A stretch of DNA of 34,357 nucleotides from Cyclobacteriaceae bacterium (GCA_025055435.1 JANWWN010000031.1:1-34357); one strand, 5' to 3'. Positions 17,728 to 26,134 are shown, counted from the first letter of the stretch. The notes: generated from the sequence alone by a model not told the origin. Made by a program: numbers and translations.

Positions 17728-18771
17728 GTGAACTCAGCTTCAGGAAAATGGGAAAAGCGCTGGCACCCGTTACGCGAAGAATGGGTGGTGTATTCTGCTC
17801 ATCGCAACACCCGCCCCTGGCATGGAGCTCCGCCTGTTGAATCACAACCCATGCCTGCCTACGACCCAACGTGTTATTTATGTCCGGGAAATAAACGGGT
17901 AAATCATCAGTCAAATCCACATTACTCCGATATTTTCATATTTGAAAACGACCTGCCTGTAGTTTCCTTTTCGGCACCCGATATTCCTGTTGAACAAACA
18001 ATCGGTTTATACCGCAAGGCCAGAGCAACAGGTGTAGCAAAAGTCATCTGTTACGACCCACGGCATAACGTTACCCTGGCGCAGATGAAACAGGATGCAG
18101 TGTACAAAGTATTCCGTGCTTTCAGGCAGGAAATGACTGAGTTGAGTAAAATTCCAGAGATCCGTTATGTCCATATCTTCGAAAACAAAGGGCAAGCCGT
18201 TGGCGTAAGTAATCCCCATCCGCATTGTCAGCTTTATGCTACCGATTTTGTTTTCAAATTCGTTGAACAACAACTTGCCGTTGCCGAAAAATACCGATCA
18301 AATCATCAACGAAATATTTACGAAGACATTATCCGGCAGGAACAACTTGATGAAATCCGGATTATATCCGAAAATGAATACGCCATTTCCTTCTTGCCTT
18401 TCTTCGCGCGCTACGCCTATGAAACATTAATCTTCCCCAAAAAGCATCACGCCAGCCTGATAACTCTGACCGACTACGAACTTGAGGGCCTGACAGCCGT
18501 ATTTCACGAAACCGTTCGTAAAATGGATATGAACTTTAACACCGATTTTCCTTACGTGATGTCGGTAATGCAGGCACCTGTTGACGGACTTAGCTATCCT
18601 GAATTTCGCATGCATCTGTGGCTGCAACCCCCGTACCGCCAGCCCGGCCTGATTAAATACCTGGCCGGCCCTGAGATCGGTGGTGGTAATTTCATGGCCG
18701 ACACCATGCCCGAAGATAAAGCAGCCGAACTTCGTGCGCAGGATGCAAAAAAATATCCCTTTGAAAAATGA
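17728..18771 (+). CDS. galT: GalT-like hexose/pentose-1-phosphate uridylyltransferase
   Basis: HIT-superfamily nucleotidyltransferase that, in classical form, swaps UMP between UDP-glucose and galactose 1-phosphate. The active site is intact: NPHPHCQLYA carries the catalytic histidine H166 and zinc ligand H164, with zinc ligands C49 and C52 in CYLCPG and H113 in DPRHNVTL. Length (347) is normal. The start is GTG at 17728, the first start after an in-frame stop; the next ATG would remove conserved sequence (WEKRWHPLREEWVVYSAHR). The stop overlaps the next gene by 4 nt (ATGA), implying coupled translation. Its setting, between xylan enzymes and a kinase resembling L-arabinokinase, suggests that the substrate may be L-arabinose 1-phosphate; that is inference. 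Ordinary galactose metabolism is the conservative reading, since galactosyl side chains occur on some xylans. Confidence 0.88.
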   Translation: MNSASGKWEKRWHPLREEWVVYSAHRNTRPWHGAPPVESQPMPAYDPTCYLCPGNKRVNHQSNPHYSDIFIFENDLPVVSFSAPDIPVEQTIGLYRKARATGVAKVICYDPRHNVTLAQMKQDAVYKVFRAFRQEMTELSKIPEIRYVHIFENKGQAVGVSNPHPHCQLYATDFVFKFVEQQLAVAEKYRSNHQRNIYEDIIRQEQLDEIRIISENEYAISFLPFFARYAYETLIFPKKHHASLITLTDYELEGLTAVFHETVRKMDMNFNTDFPYVMSVMQAPVDGLSYPEFRMHLWLQPPYRQPGLIKYLAGPEIGGGNFMADTMPEDKAAELRAQDAKKYPFEK

Positions 18772-19784
18772 ACCATGCATTGATAAAAAATTTGTTGCTG
18801 GATGCCGGTAAAGCTATAAGGCAACACCTCATTCATTCATTATCTGCACAAAGCGTTCATGATTTATCCCTGATCCGTGAGCAAAAGCAGGAAGACACCA
18901 TCTTTGCCATCGACCGTGAAGTAGAACCTGTATTGTTACAGATTTTCCATGAATATCAGGAAGCGGTGGGCGGTATTGTACTAATTGCCGAGGGTGTAGG
19001 CGATGAAAGCGGACATGTGGTACTGCCGCAAAATATACCGATACATCAGGCACAGGTACGAATTATTGTTGACCCAATTGACGGAACACGCGGCCTTATG
19101 TACAATAAACGCCCTGCCTTTTTTCTTGCCGGTGCAGCTCCCAACAAGGGCCAGGCAACAGGCCTTTCTGATATTGAGGTGGCCGTTATGGTGGAGTTGC
19201 CGGTAAGCAAACAGTATCTGGCCGATACCCTGTGGGCTATTAAAGGCAAGGGTGTGCAGGGGGTAAGGGATAACATCCTGACCGGAACATCCGAACAAAT
19301 TTTTGTTGCTCCATCAAAAGCTACTTCCATTTTAGGTGGGTTTTCGCAATTTGCCCGTTTCTTTCCTCCGGGCCGTGAAATCCTCTCGGCTATTGAAGAG
19401 GAATTTATACGTGCGGTCACTCCCAAGTCGGCAGAAAAGGCGCTTGTATTTGAAGACCAATACATATCCAGTGGCGGGCAACTCTATGAATTGCTCATGG
19501 GGCACGATCGTTTTGTGGCCGATATCCGCGGTCTGCTCTACCAAAAACTCCGAAAAGAGGGTAAGGCAGGCGGACATGTTTGCCATCCATATGATGTGTG
19601 TGCGCACCTCATCGGGTGCGAAGCAGGGCTGGTGATTACTGATGAATACGGCAACGAACTAAACGCCCCGCTTAACCTCACCCACGAAATCAACTGGATA
19701 GGATATGCAAACAGTCAGTTATGTTCACACTTGAAACCCGAATTGCTTTCGCTCTTAAAAAAACATCAACTCATTGAACCATGA
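18768..19784 (+). CDS. FIG/inositol-monophosphatase-superfamily sugar phosphatase
   Basis: Lithium-sensitive-type phosphatase fold (IMPase/FBPase/bisphosphate nucleotidase superfamily). Metal-binding residues are visible as E75 in VLIAEGVGDE, D102 and D105 in IIVDPIDGTRGLMYNKR (the DPxDGT motif), and D276 in HPYDVCAHLIGCEAG, which replaces the usual WDxAAG. An early EDTIFAIDREVE matches the conserved aspartate segment. At 338 residues it is longer than typical IMPases (about 260-270). No signal peptide, so cytoplasmic. It overlaps galT upstream and the sugar kinase downstream by 4 nt each. The substrate is not known from sequence. A sugar 1-phosphate produced by the neighbouring GalT-like enzyme, such as xylose 1-phosphate, is an attractive inference; inositol phosphate or a nucleotide are alternatives. 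Confidence 0.78.
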   Translation: MNHALIKNLLLDAGKAIRQHLIHSLSAQSVHDLSLIREQKQEDTIFAIDREVEPVLLQIFHEYQEAVGGIVLIAEGVGDESGHVVLPQNIPIHQAQVRIIVDPIDGTRGLMYNKRPAFFLAGAAPNKGQATGLSDIEVAVMVELPVSKQYLADTLWAIKGKGVQGVRDNILTGTSEQIFVAPSKATSILGGFSQFARFFPPGREILSAIEEEFIRAVTPKSAEKALVFEDQYISSGGQLYELLMGHDRFVADIRGLLYQKLRKEGKAGGHVCHPYDVCAHLIGCEAGLVITDEYGNELNAPLNLTHEINWIGYANSQLCSHLKPELLSLLKKHQLIEP

Positions 19785-21088
19785 GCAGTAATACCTTCAG
19801 TGCCTCTGCACCGGGACGCCTCGATGTAATGGGTGGCATAGCCGATTATTCCGGCTCGATGGTATTGCAAAAAGCTATTCGCCTCAAAACGCATGTTCAA
19901 ATAAAACTTCGAACAGATTACATCTGTAGCATCACCAGTACTGTACCAGCCGGAGAAACCTTGCATTTCGCAGGCGACTACCGGAATTTTCTCGAAAACG
20001 GTAATGTCAGCTATCCCTTTGCCCGCAACATCTTCTCCCAAAACCCCAAAAGCCAATGGGTCGCTTACATTATCGGTTGCATTCTTGTTCTTCAAAATGA
20101 AAAACAAATTGATTTCCGCGGGGCCGATTTTTCTATCCGGTCCGAAGTACCTTACGGAAAGGGGGTGGCCTCATCAGCGGCCCTTGAAGTTGCCGTGTTG
20201 AAAGCGCTGACGAAAGCTTTTGGAGTTACATGCCATGGAACAGAACTGGCACGTTATGCCCAAATGGCCGAAAATCATGTGGCAGGTGCACCTTGCGGAC
20301 TGATGGACCAACTGGCTTCAGCATTTGGCCCTACGAATGCATTACTGCCGATTGTTTGTCAACCTGATCAACTCCTTCAACCTGTCACAATTCCGGAGTG
20401 GATAAAGTTTATAGGCATCGACAGCGGCATTCGTCATCAGGTTGCGGGAGCATCGTATGCCGATGTACGTTGTGCAGCTTTTATGGGTTACACCATACTT
20501 ATCCGCTCACTCGGCTGTACCGAAAAGGAAATCCATGATGCCACAGCCACCCAAAACTTCAGTTGCTTACCCTATCAGGGATATCTGAGTAATATTTCGG
20601 TGGAAGATTTTGAAAAAAGATACGCTTCCATTCTTCCCGAATCCATGAAAGGGCGTGATTTTATAAATCAGTTCGGTAGAAGCACCGACACCATTACTGC
20701 GGTTGAACCGGATAAAATTTATCAAATCAAAGTATGTACAGCTCATCCTATTTACGAAAACCGGCGCGTAAACGAATTTTTGAAATTAATTAGGAGTATA
20801 CCTGACCAGCCCGATGCGTCTGCACAACAAACTGCCTCAGGATTGGGAGCGCTCATGCTGGAATCGCATAGCAGTTATTCCGCCTGCGGACTGGGAACTA
20901 TCCGCACCGATGAAATTGTAAAGCTTGCCCAGGAATTACCCGGGATTACCGGGGCACGGGTAACCGGTGGAGGTAATGGCGGCACCGTATGTGTGCTGGC
21001 CGCAGGTGACGAGGGTGCTCGTTCGGTTGCCAGGCTTCATCAATTGGTATGCAACCAATATGGAGAAAATCTAATGCTTTTTGATTAA
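19781..21088 (+). CDS. GHMP-family sugar kinase, resembling the L-arabinokinase (ARA1) kinase domain
   Basis: ATP-dependent anomeric sugar kinase. The ATP-binding GHMP loop is VPYGKGVASSAALEVAVL (about 123-140), the catalytic aspartate is D176 in APCGLMDQLAS, and motif 3 is GARVTGGGNGGTVCVLA. At the N-terminus, where galactokinases have GEHTDYN, this protein reads APGRLDVMGGIADYSGS: the Glu and His that contact galactose are replaced by Gly and Ile. As I recall it, the plant L-arabinokinase kinase domain carries this same sequence, as well as GIDSGIRH, HPIYEN and YSACGLG, all present here. The 435-residue length matches a stand-alone kinase domain. It would make L-arabinose 1-phosphate, fitting the two arabinofuranosidase-type genes upstream. 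Automated annotation would probably say galactokinase. It ends in a stop codon that overlaps the convergent symporter gene. Confidence 0.82.
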   Translation: MSSNTFSASAPGRLDVMGGIADYSGSMVLQKAIRLKTHVQIKLRTDYICSITSTVPAGETLHFAGDYRNFLENGNVSYPFARNIFSQNPKSQWVAYIIGCILVLQNEKQIDFRGADFSIRSEVPYGKGVASSAALEVAVLKALTKAFGVTCHGTELARYAQMAENHVAGAPCGLMDQLASAFGPTNALLPIVCQPDQLLQPVTIPEWIKFIGIDSGIRHQVAGASYADVRCAAFMGYTILIRSLGCTEKEIHDATATQNFSCLPYQGYLSNISVEDFEKRYASILPESMKGRDFINQFGRSTDTITAVEPDKIYQIKVCTAHPIYENRRVNEFLKLIRSIPDQPDASAQQTASGLGALMLESHSSYSACGLGTIRTDEIVKLAQELPGITGARVTGGGNGGTVCVLAAGDEGARSVARLHQLVCNQYGENLMLFD

Positions 21089-22710
21089 CCCGCCACACCC
21101 AACGGAGAGAAATATACGAACACGCTGATAATAATCAGCACAACAATCAGGGAAAGCACCACGTCTTTCGCATTCCAGGTAGCTCTGGATTTTTCCCGGT
21201 CTTCCAGCACAGTAGTTGCGAAGGTTAACCCTTTGATGCGTTCTTCAGCCGGTTTTTCAGTAAGCAGGCTCACGCCCACCAGAAGCAAAATACAAAATAC
21301 GAATAGCGCAATACAGAAATACAGAAAATTGAGCGTAGCAAACTGATATAAAAACCCGGAAAGCGATTCTTTATTTAATTCAAGAAATATGCGCAGCCCC
21401 CCGATAAGTGCACCTGCCACCAGTGTAGCCATGGCTCCGTGTGCATTTATGCGTTTGGAAAAGATACCTAAAAGAAAAACCGCAGCAATGGGAGGTGCCA
21501 GATAGGACTGCACACTTTGAAGATACTTATACAGCACTCCGGAAATGCCGCTCATCAGCGGAATCCATAAAATGCCTAAACCCACTACCACAGCGGTGGC
21601 TATCCGACCTACGGTTACCAGATTCTTTTCCGGTGTTTCAGGACGCATTTTTTTGTAAATATCCATGGTGAATAATGTAGAGCAGGAATTAAACACCGAA
21701 GCAAGCGAGCTCATTAATGCCGCCAGTAAGCCTCCGGCAATTAATCCCCGCAGTCCGTTCGGTAACAGGGTTTTTACCAGTGTCGGAAAGGCACTGTCGG
21801 CCGAGGCGAGTTCGATTTTACCCTGTGCCGTCAATGCAGTGGCAATTAAGCCCGGTATCAGGAAGATGAAAAAGGGGAAGAGCTTAAGATAGGCCGCAAA
21901 GATAGTACCGCGCCTGGCCTGTTGTTCATCCCGGGCCGTAAGGCAACGTTGTACGATGTATTGATCCGTACACCAGTACCATAATCCAACGATGGGCGAA
22001 GCAAACAATATGCCCGCCCAGGGAAAGTCCGGATCAGATAACGGCGGGAACATATTCAGTTTGGCCTTAGGTGTGGCGCTTATCATTGCGTCCCAGCCCC
22101 CCAGCTCGTGTAAACCTATGATTGTTAGAATTAATGAGCCGGCAATCAGCAGAACTGCCTGAAGCGATTCGGTGTACACCACGGCACGCATTCCACCCAA
22201 TACGGTGTATAAACCTGTAAGGACAACCAATACCATTGCACTGGTCCAGAAATCGAAACCCATAAACGAAGCAATAACCACGGCCCCGGCGTAAACCGTG
22301 ACCGATACCTTGGTAAGCACATAACTGAGAAGTGAGATTACCGAAAGAAACCAGCGCGCAGATGAATTATACCTGCGCTCCAGAAACTCAGGCATGGTAA
22401 AAACACCGCTGCGAACATAAAAAGGTATAAATACCCACCCCAACAGTAACACAATCCAGGAATGTAATTCATAATGCCCCATTACCAGGCCACTTTCGGC
22501 TGCCGTACCCGATAGTCCAACAACGTGTTCACTACCCACATTGGATGCGAGTATTGATGCTCCCACAACAAACCATCCGACGTTCCGGCCGGCCAGAAAG
22601 TATTCCTGGGTAGTTTCTTTTTTCCGTTTCATTGACCAGATTGCTATGCCACCTATGGCAATAAAATACACAGCCACCACAGCCCAGTCGAGTGATGAAA
22701 GTAATTCCAT
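21085..22710 (-). CDS. Sodium/sugar symporter, SSS family (SGLT-like)
   Basis: Inner-membrane cotransporter expected to import a monosaccharide, most likely xylose or a related xylan sugar, with sodium. About 14 hydrophobic segments run through 541 residues. SGLT-type signatures include YFLAGRNVGWFVVGASILAS followed by NVGSEHVVGLSG, WVFIPFYVRSGVFTMPEFLE with RRYN, GGMRAVVYTESLQAVLLI, and GLWYWCTDQYIVQRCLTAR, which resembles the galactose-binding region of vSGLT. A hydrophilic loop (about 470-510) precedes the last membrane helix. The ATG at 22710 lies 42 nt after the GH3 stop, so the two form a minus-strand operon. Its stop codon overlaps that of the convergent kinase. The exact sugar cannot be read from the sequence; glucuronate is less likely because that is usually carried by other families. 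Confidence 0.9.
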   Translation of the reverse strand: MELLSSLDWAVVAVYFIAIGGIAIWSMKRKKETTQEYFLAGRNVGWFVVGASILASNVGSEHVVGLSGTAAESGLVMGHYELHSWIVLLLGWVFIPFYVRSGVFTMPEFLERRYNSSARWFLSVISLLSYVLTKVSVTVYAGAVVIASFMGFDFWTSAMVLVVLTGLYTVLGGMRAVVYTESLQAVLLIAGSLILTIIGLHELGGWDAMISATPKAKLNMFPPLSDPDFPWAGILFASPIVGLWYWCTDQYIVQRCLTARDEQQARRGTIFAAYLKLFPFFIFLIPGLIATALTAQGKIELASADSAFPTLVKTLLPNGLRGLIAGGLLAALMSSLASVFNSCSTLFTMDIYKKMRPETPEKNLVTVGRIATAVVVGLGILWIPLMSGISGVLYKYLQSVQSYLAPPIAAVFLLGIFSKRINAHGAMATLVAGALIGGLRIFLELNKESLSGFLYQFATLNFLYFCIALFVFCILLLVGVSLLTEKPAEERIKGLTFATTVLEDREKSRATWNAKDVVLSLIVVLIIISVFVYFSPLGVAG

Positions 22711-22752
22711 ACGTTAGATCAGGTTAGGATTGGTTTGGAGTAAATTTCAATG

Positions 22753-24933
22753 CTATTTTTTAACTGTAAAAACAGCTTGTTGCGAACGGGCAGCACCCAG
22801 CGCTTCACTTCTTGGGCCGGGCAATGCGCCACCTATATAAACCCGAACCGGACCCGGTTCAACTACCGGATTTCCATTATTATCAATTACTGCAAACATG
22901 TCGGGCGTAAGTGTAAATACTACTTCAGCCGAAGCACCGGGTGGCAGCTTAACCCGCTTTATTCCCGATAATTTGAACAAAGGTGCAATGTGCCGGCTGT
23001 TGGGTGTGGAAAGATATAACTGAACAACTTCTTCCGCTGTGTTTTTTCCGGTATTGGTAACGGTAACACGAGCATCGACCGATTGATTTCTTTTTACCTC
23101 GCCGGATGAGAGCCGGATGGCCGAGTAGGAAAAAGTACTATAGCTTAACCCAAACCCAAACGGATAAAGAGGTTCAACTTGCATGTAGCGGTAGGTACGA
23201 CCTTTCATGGTGTAATCTTCGTATGGCGGCAAATCTTCCAGTGATTTGGGAAAGGTTATCGGAAGACGACCGGATGGCGAAACTTTTCCGAATATAACAT
23301 CGGCCACCGCATGCCCCCCCTCCTGGCCCGGATACCAAACCAACAGTACCGCATCAGCCAGCTCATGAACTTCAGCCAGGTTCATCGGACTGCCTCCGGT
23401 AATGATGGCAATAACGGGGTTATTATGGCCCTCTTTGAGTTTTTTTAGAAAATCAATCTGGTGCCTGGGTAAATTATAATCCAGCCGGTCGCCAAAATAA
23501 GGCGAGGCGATCGACTCACCTTCTTCACCTTCCAGTAACCCCGATATGCCCATCACAACAAAGGTGGCATCGCTGTTTCGGGCATTGCCGGTGGTCCAGT
23601 CCTGTGGGTTGGCATTTGGCCGGTCTAACATAATTCCCTGCCGATACTGCAACTGGCTGGCCGGATGAATAGCTGCGGCAATGCCTTCCAGAATGGTAAC
23701 CATTTCGGGATTGACACCATAATAATTACCCAGCAGCACCTCAACACTGGCTGCATTGGGCCCGGTGATGAAGTATTTGCCCAGGTCGTTGCGCAAGGGA
23801 AGCACGCCATTATTTTTCAGCATAACAATCGATTTTTGGGCAGCTTCACGTGCCAAAGCGCGGTGAGCCGGACTGTTAATTACATCTGCCGGAATTCGAT
23901 TGTAAGGGTTTCGCTCCGCCGGATCGAAAAGGCCCAGTTTAAAGCGGGTACGAAGCAAGACCGTCAGCGCTTCATCGATTTCTTTTTCGGTGATAAGATT
24001 CTTTTGAACCGCTTCCAATAATGCATGGTATTCGTTGCCACAGTTCAGATTTACACCATATTTTACAGCCAGAGCCGAGGCTTCCGCAGCATTGTTCACC
24101 ACATTATGACCGTTATAGAAATCGGCAATGGCCCAGCAGTCGCTGACTACGTGTCCTTTAAAACCCCATTCTTTACGAAGTATTTCCGTGAGCAGCAGCG
24201 GACTGGCACAACAGGGACTTCCGTTGGTTCGGTTGTACGCACACATTACGGCCTCCACACCTGCATTGACCAGCGCTTTAAAAGCCGGCAGATAGGTTTC
24301 GCGTAAATCTTTCGGAGTGGCAACCGCATTGAATTCATGTCGCAGTTTTTCCGGGCCACTGTGCACGGCATAGTGCTTGGCGCAGGCTGCTGCCTTAAGG
24401 TAAACAGGGTGATTGCCCTGAAGCCCTTTCACAAAAGCCACACCCAACTTTGCGGTCAAATAGGGGTCTTCACCATAAGTCTCCTGTCCTCGGCCCCATC
24501 TTGGGTCGCGGAAAATATTAATGTTTGGTGTCCAGAAGGTAAGCCCGCCGTATTGGAGATGATAGCCTTTAGCCGTCGCTGCATTAAATCGGGCCCGTGC
24601 TTCGTCCGAAATGGCTGTGGCAACCCTGAACATCAGGTCCTCGTCAAAAGAGGCCGCCAGCCCGATGGCTTGCGGAAAGATGGTGGCCACACCGCTGCGC
24701 CCTACCCCGTGAAGGGCTTCGTTCCACCAGTTATAGGCGGGTATGCCTAGCCTGGGTATGCCAGGCGCGTTATGCATCATTTGTTGTACCTTCTCCTCCA
24801 GGGTAAGTCTGGAAACCAGGTCGTTAACCCTTTTCTCAAGCGGCAGGTCAACATTTAAATAATCCGGTTGCTGGCCAAAAACTGTGCAAACGACAAATGT
24901 TGCATAAAAAACAAGGTTACTTTTAGCTGTCAT
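22753..24933 (-). CDS. GH3 beta-xylosidase/beta-glucosidase
   Basis: Exo-acting retaining glycosidase, probably releasing xylose from xylo-oligosaccharides in the periplasm. A signal peptide (SNLVFYATFVVCTVFGQQ) is present. The GH3 N-terminal barrel spans about residues 25-340: GIPAYNWWNEALHGVGRSG, TPNINIFRDPRWGRGQETYG, KHYAVHSGPE, and nucleophile D265 in GHVVSDCWAI. The alpha/beta sandwich domain follows (SIVMLKNNGVLPL, LLEGEEGE). A C-terminal fibronectin III-like domain (FGFGLSYSTFSYS, VTVTNTGKNTAEEVVQLYLS) ends the protein at 726 residues. No PA14 insertion was seen. The WNEALHG motif is typical of GH3 xylosidase-type members. It is first in an operon with the symporter, and its promoter region contains the operator at 25031-25046. 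Glucosidase side activity is possible, but context favours xylose. Confidence 0.92.
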   Translation of the reverse strand: MTAKSNLVFYATFVVCTVFGQQPDYLNVDLPLEKRVNDLVSRLTLEEKVQQMMHNAPGIPRLGIPAYNWWNEALHGVGRSGVATIFPQAIGLAASFDEDLMFRVATAISDEARARFNAATAKGYHLQYGGLTFWTPNINIFRDPRWGRGQETYGEDPYLTAKLGVAFVKGLQGNHPVYLKAAACAKHYAVHSGPEKLRHEFNAVATPKDLRETYLPAFKALVNAGVEAVMCAYNRTNGSPCCASPLLLTEILRKEWGFKGHVVSDCWAIADFYNGHNVVNNAAEASALAVKYGVNLNCGNEYHALLEAVQKNLITEKEIDEALTVLLRTRFKLGLFDPAERNPYNRIPADVINSPAHRALAREAAQKSIVMLKNNGVLPLRNDLGKYFITGPNAASVEVLLGNYYGVNPEMVTILEGIAAAIHPASQLQYRQGIMLDRPNANPQDWTTGNARNSDATFVVMGISGLLEGEEGESIASPYFGDRLDYNLPRHQIDFLKKLKEGHNNPVIAIITGGSPMNLAEVHELADAVLLVWYPGQEGGHAVADVIFGKVSPSGRLPITFPKSLEDLPPYEDYTMKGRTYRYMQVEPLYPFGFGLSYSTFSYSAIRLSSGEVKRNQSVDARVTVTNTGKNTAEEVVQLYLSTPNSRHIAPLFKLSGIKRVKLPPGASAEVVFTLTPDMFAVIDNNGNPVVEPGPVRVYIGGALPGPRSEALGAARSQQAVFTVKK

Positions 24934-25014
24934 TCTTTACCGTATTTTCAAGTAATCCGCTTATTTACAGTGATTTTAAAGGTATTTTAGGATGATTTGA
25001 ATCCATTGCTCCTG

Positions 25015-25022
25015 GAAAGGTA
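25015..25022 (-). promoter_or_regulatory. Candidate -7 element for the GH3-symporter operon
   Basis: On the minus strand this reads TACCTTTC, one mismatch from TAnnTTTG, 82 nt upstream of the GH3 start. The LacI-type operator ends 8 nt before it, almost the same geometry as at susC. Confidence 0.4.
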
Positions 25023-25030
25023 TGAAATTA

Positions 25031-25046
25031 ATGCAACCGATTGCAA
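25031..25046. promoter_or_regulatory. LacI-family operator between GH3 and lacI
   Basis: ATGCAACCGATTGCAA is the reverse complement of TTGCAATCGGTTGCAT, so it shares 15 of 16 bases with the susC operator at 5364-5379. It lies between the divergent GH3 and LacI-family genes and could control both. Binding by the adjacent regulator is inferred. Confidence 0.8.
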
Positions 25047-25096
25047 AAAAATATTTCAATAATCCTTATTTTTTACATTTTTGTGGTTAATTTGAT

Positions 25097-25112
25097 ATGT
25101 AATCGATTGAAA
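25097..25112. promoter_or_regulatory. Possible weak operator overlapping the lacI start
   Basis: ATGTAATCGATTGAAA keeps the central AATCGATT and matches the strong operators at 12 of 16 positions. It runs into the A of the lacI start codon, a position suited to autorepression. It is degenerate at both outer ends, so confidence is low. Confidence 0.4.
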
Positions 25113-26134
25113 TGAGTTCTTCCAAAGAAGTTACCATATACGATATAGCAGAGGCCCTGAACATTTCTCCGGCTACCGTAAGCCGGGGCCTGAAAGACCA
25201 TCCCGGCATTCGAAAGGATACAAAAAAGAAAATTCTTGAAATGGCCCGTAAAATGGGCTATCAGCACAATACGTTCGCCAGTAACCTGCGCAGAAAAAGT
25301 ACCAACACCATCGGCATTATTGTTCCGCGTTTGAACAGTTATTTCATGTCCACCGTAATTGCCGGTATGGAAAAGGTAGCCAATGAAAACGGCTACAATG
25401 TCATCATCAGCCAGTCACTTGAATCTTATAAAAAGGAAATAGCCAGTGCAAATACCCTGTTCAACAGTCGTGTTGACGGGTTGATTGTTTCGGTGGCATC
25501 GGATACACCGGACAGCGATCATTTCGATATGTTTTTTAAAAAACACATTCCGCTGATTTTCTTCGACCGTGTACTGGAACGCCCGGGGTGCACCACTATC
25601 ATCATTGACAACCATCGGGCAGGCTATGACGCAACACGGCACTTGTTAGATCAGGGATGCCGACGCATTGTACATATTGCAGGGAACCTTAACCGAAATG
25701 TGTATGCGGGAAGACTGGAAGGCTATAAACAAGCCCTGCAGGAACGAAATATTCCATACGATCCTTCGCTGGTTATTTCCTGCAATCTTACTGAGCAATG
25801 CGGAACCCAGGCGGCCCGGCAAATACTGGAAATGAATCCGCGGCCCGATGGAATTTTTGCGGCCAACGACACCTCGGTGGTGGCCTGTATGCGCGAACTG
25901 AAACACGCAGGTATTGAAATACCCGGACAACTGGGGGTAGTTGGTTTTAACAACGACCCGATTTCCAAAGTAATTGAGCCCAACCTCACCACCATTAACT
26001 ACCCCGGACAGGAGATGGGCGAAATTGCTGCTTCAACCCTAATTAATAAAATCACAAAATCGGGCAACTCCAGCCTGGATACCATTGTGCTTCGCCACGA
26101 ACTGATCATCCGGCAATCCTCCCTTCGAAAATGA
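25112..26134 (+). CDS. LacI/GalR-family transcriptional regulator of the xylan locus
   Basis: DNA-binding repressor or activator that responds to a sugar ligand. The N-terminal LacI helix-turn-helix is at about residues 7-55 (VTIYDIAEALNISPATVSRG, then IRKDTKKKILEMARKMGY). The hinge includes NTFASNLRRKSTNTIGIIVP. A periplasmic-binding-protein-like effector domain follows (SRVDGLIVSVASDTPD, PLIFFDRVL, PDGIFAANDTSVVACMRE, LGVVGFNNDPISKVIEPNLT, QEMGEIAASTLINKI). Length (340) is standard. It overlaps GH67 by 4 nt (ATGA) and heads the GH67-SDR-uxuA-uxaC run, so it is co-transcribed with genes it probably controls. Operators sit at 25031-25046 and 5364-5379. The inducer is unknown; xylose, xylobiose or a glucuronate intermediate are candidates. 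Most studied Bacteroides xylan loci use hybrid two-component regulators instead. Confidence 0.93.
   Translation: MSSSKEVTIYDIAEALNISPATVSRGLKDHPGIRKDTKKKILEMARKMGYQHNTFASNLRRKSTNTIGIIVPRLNSYFMSTVIAGMEKVANENGYNVIISQSLESYKKEIASANTLFNSRVDGLIVSVASDTPDSDHFDMFFKKHIPLIFFDRVLERPGCTTIIIDNHRAGYDATRHLLDQGCRRIVHIAGNLNRNVYAGRLEGYKQALQERNIPYDPSLVISCNLTEQCGTQAARQILEMNPRPDGIFAANDTSVVACMRELKHAGIEIPGQLGVVGFNNDPISKVIEPNLTTINYPGQEMGEIAASTLINKITKSGNSSLDTIVLRHELIIRQSSLRK

Noticed and set aside
20067-20082. Operator-like sequence ACATTATCGGTTGCAT inside the sugar kinase gene
   Set aside because: Only the right half matches (12 of 16 overall), and it lies in conserved coding sequence far from any promoter; most likely chance.
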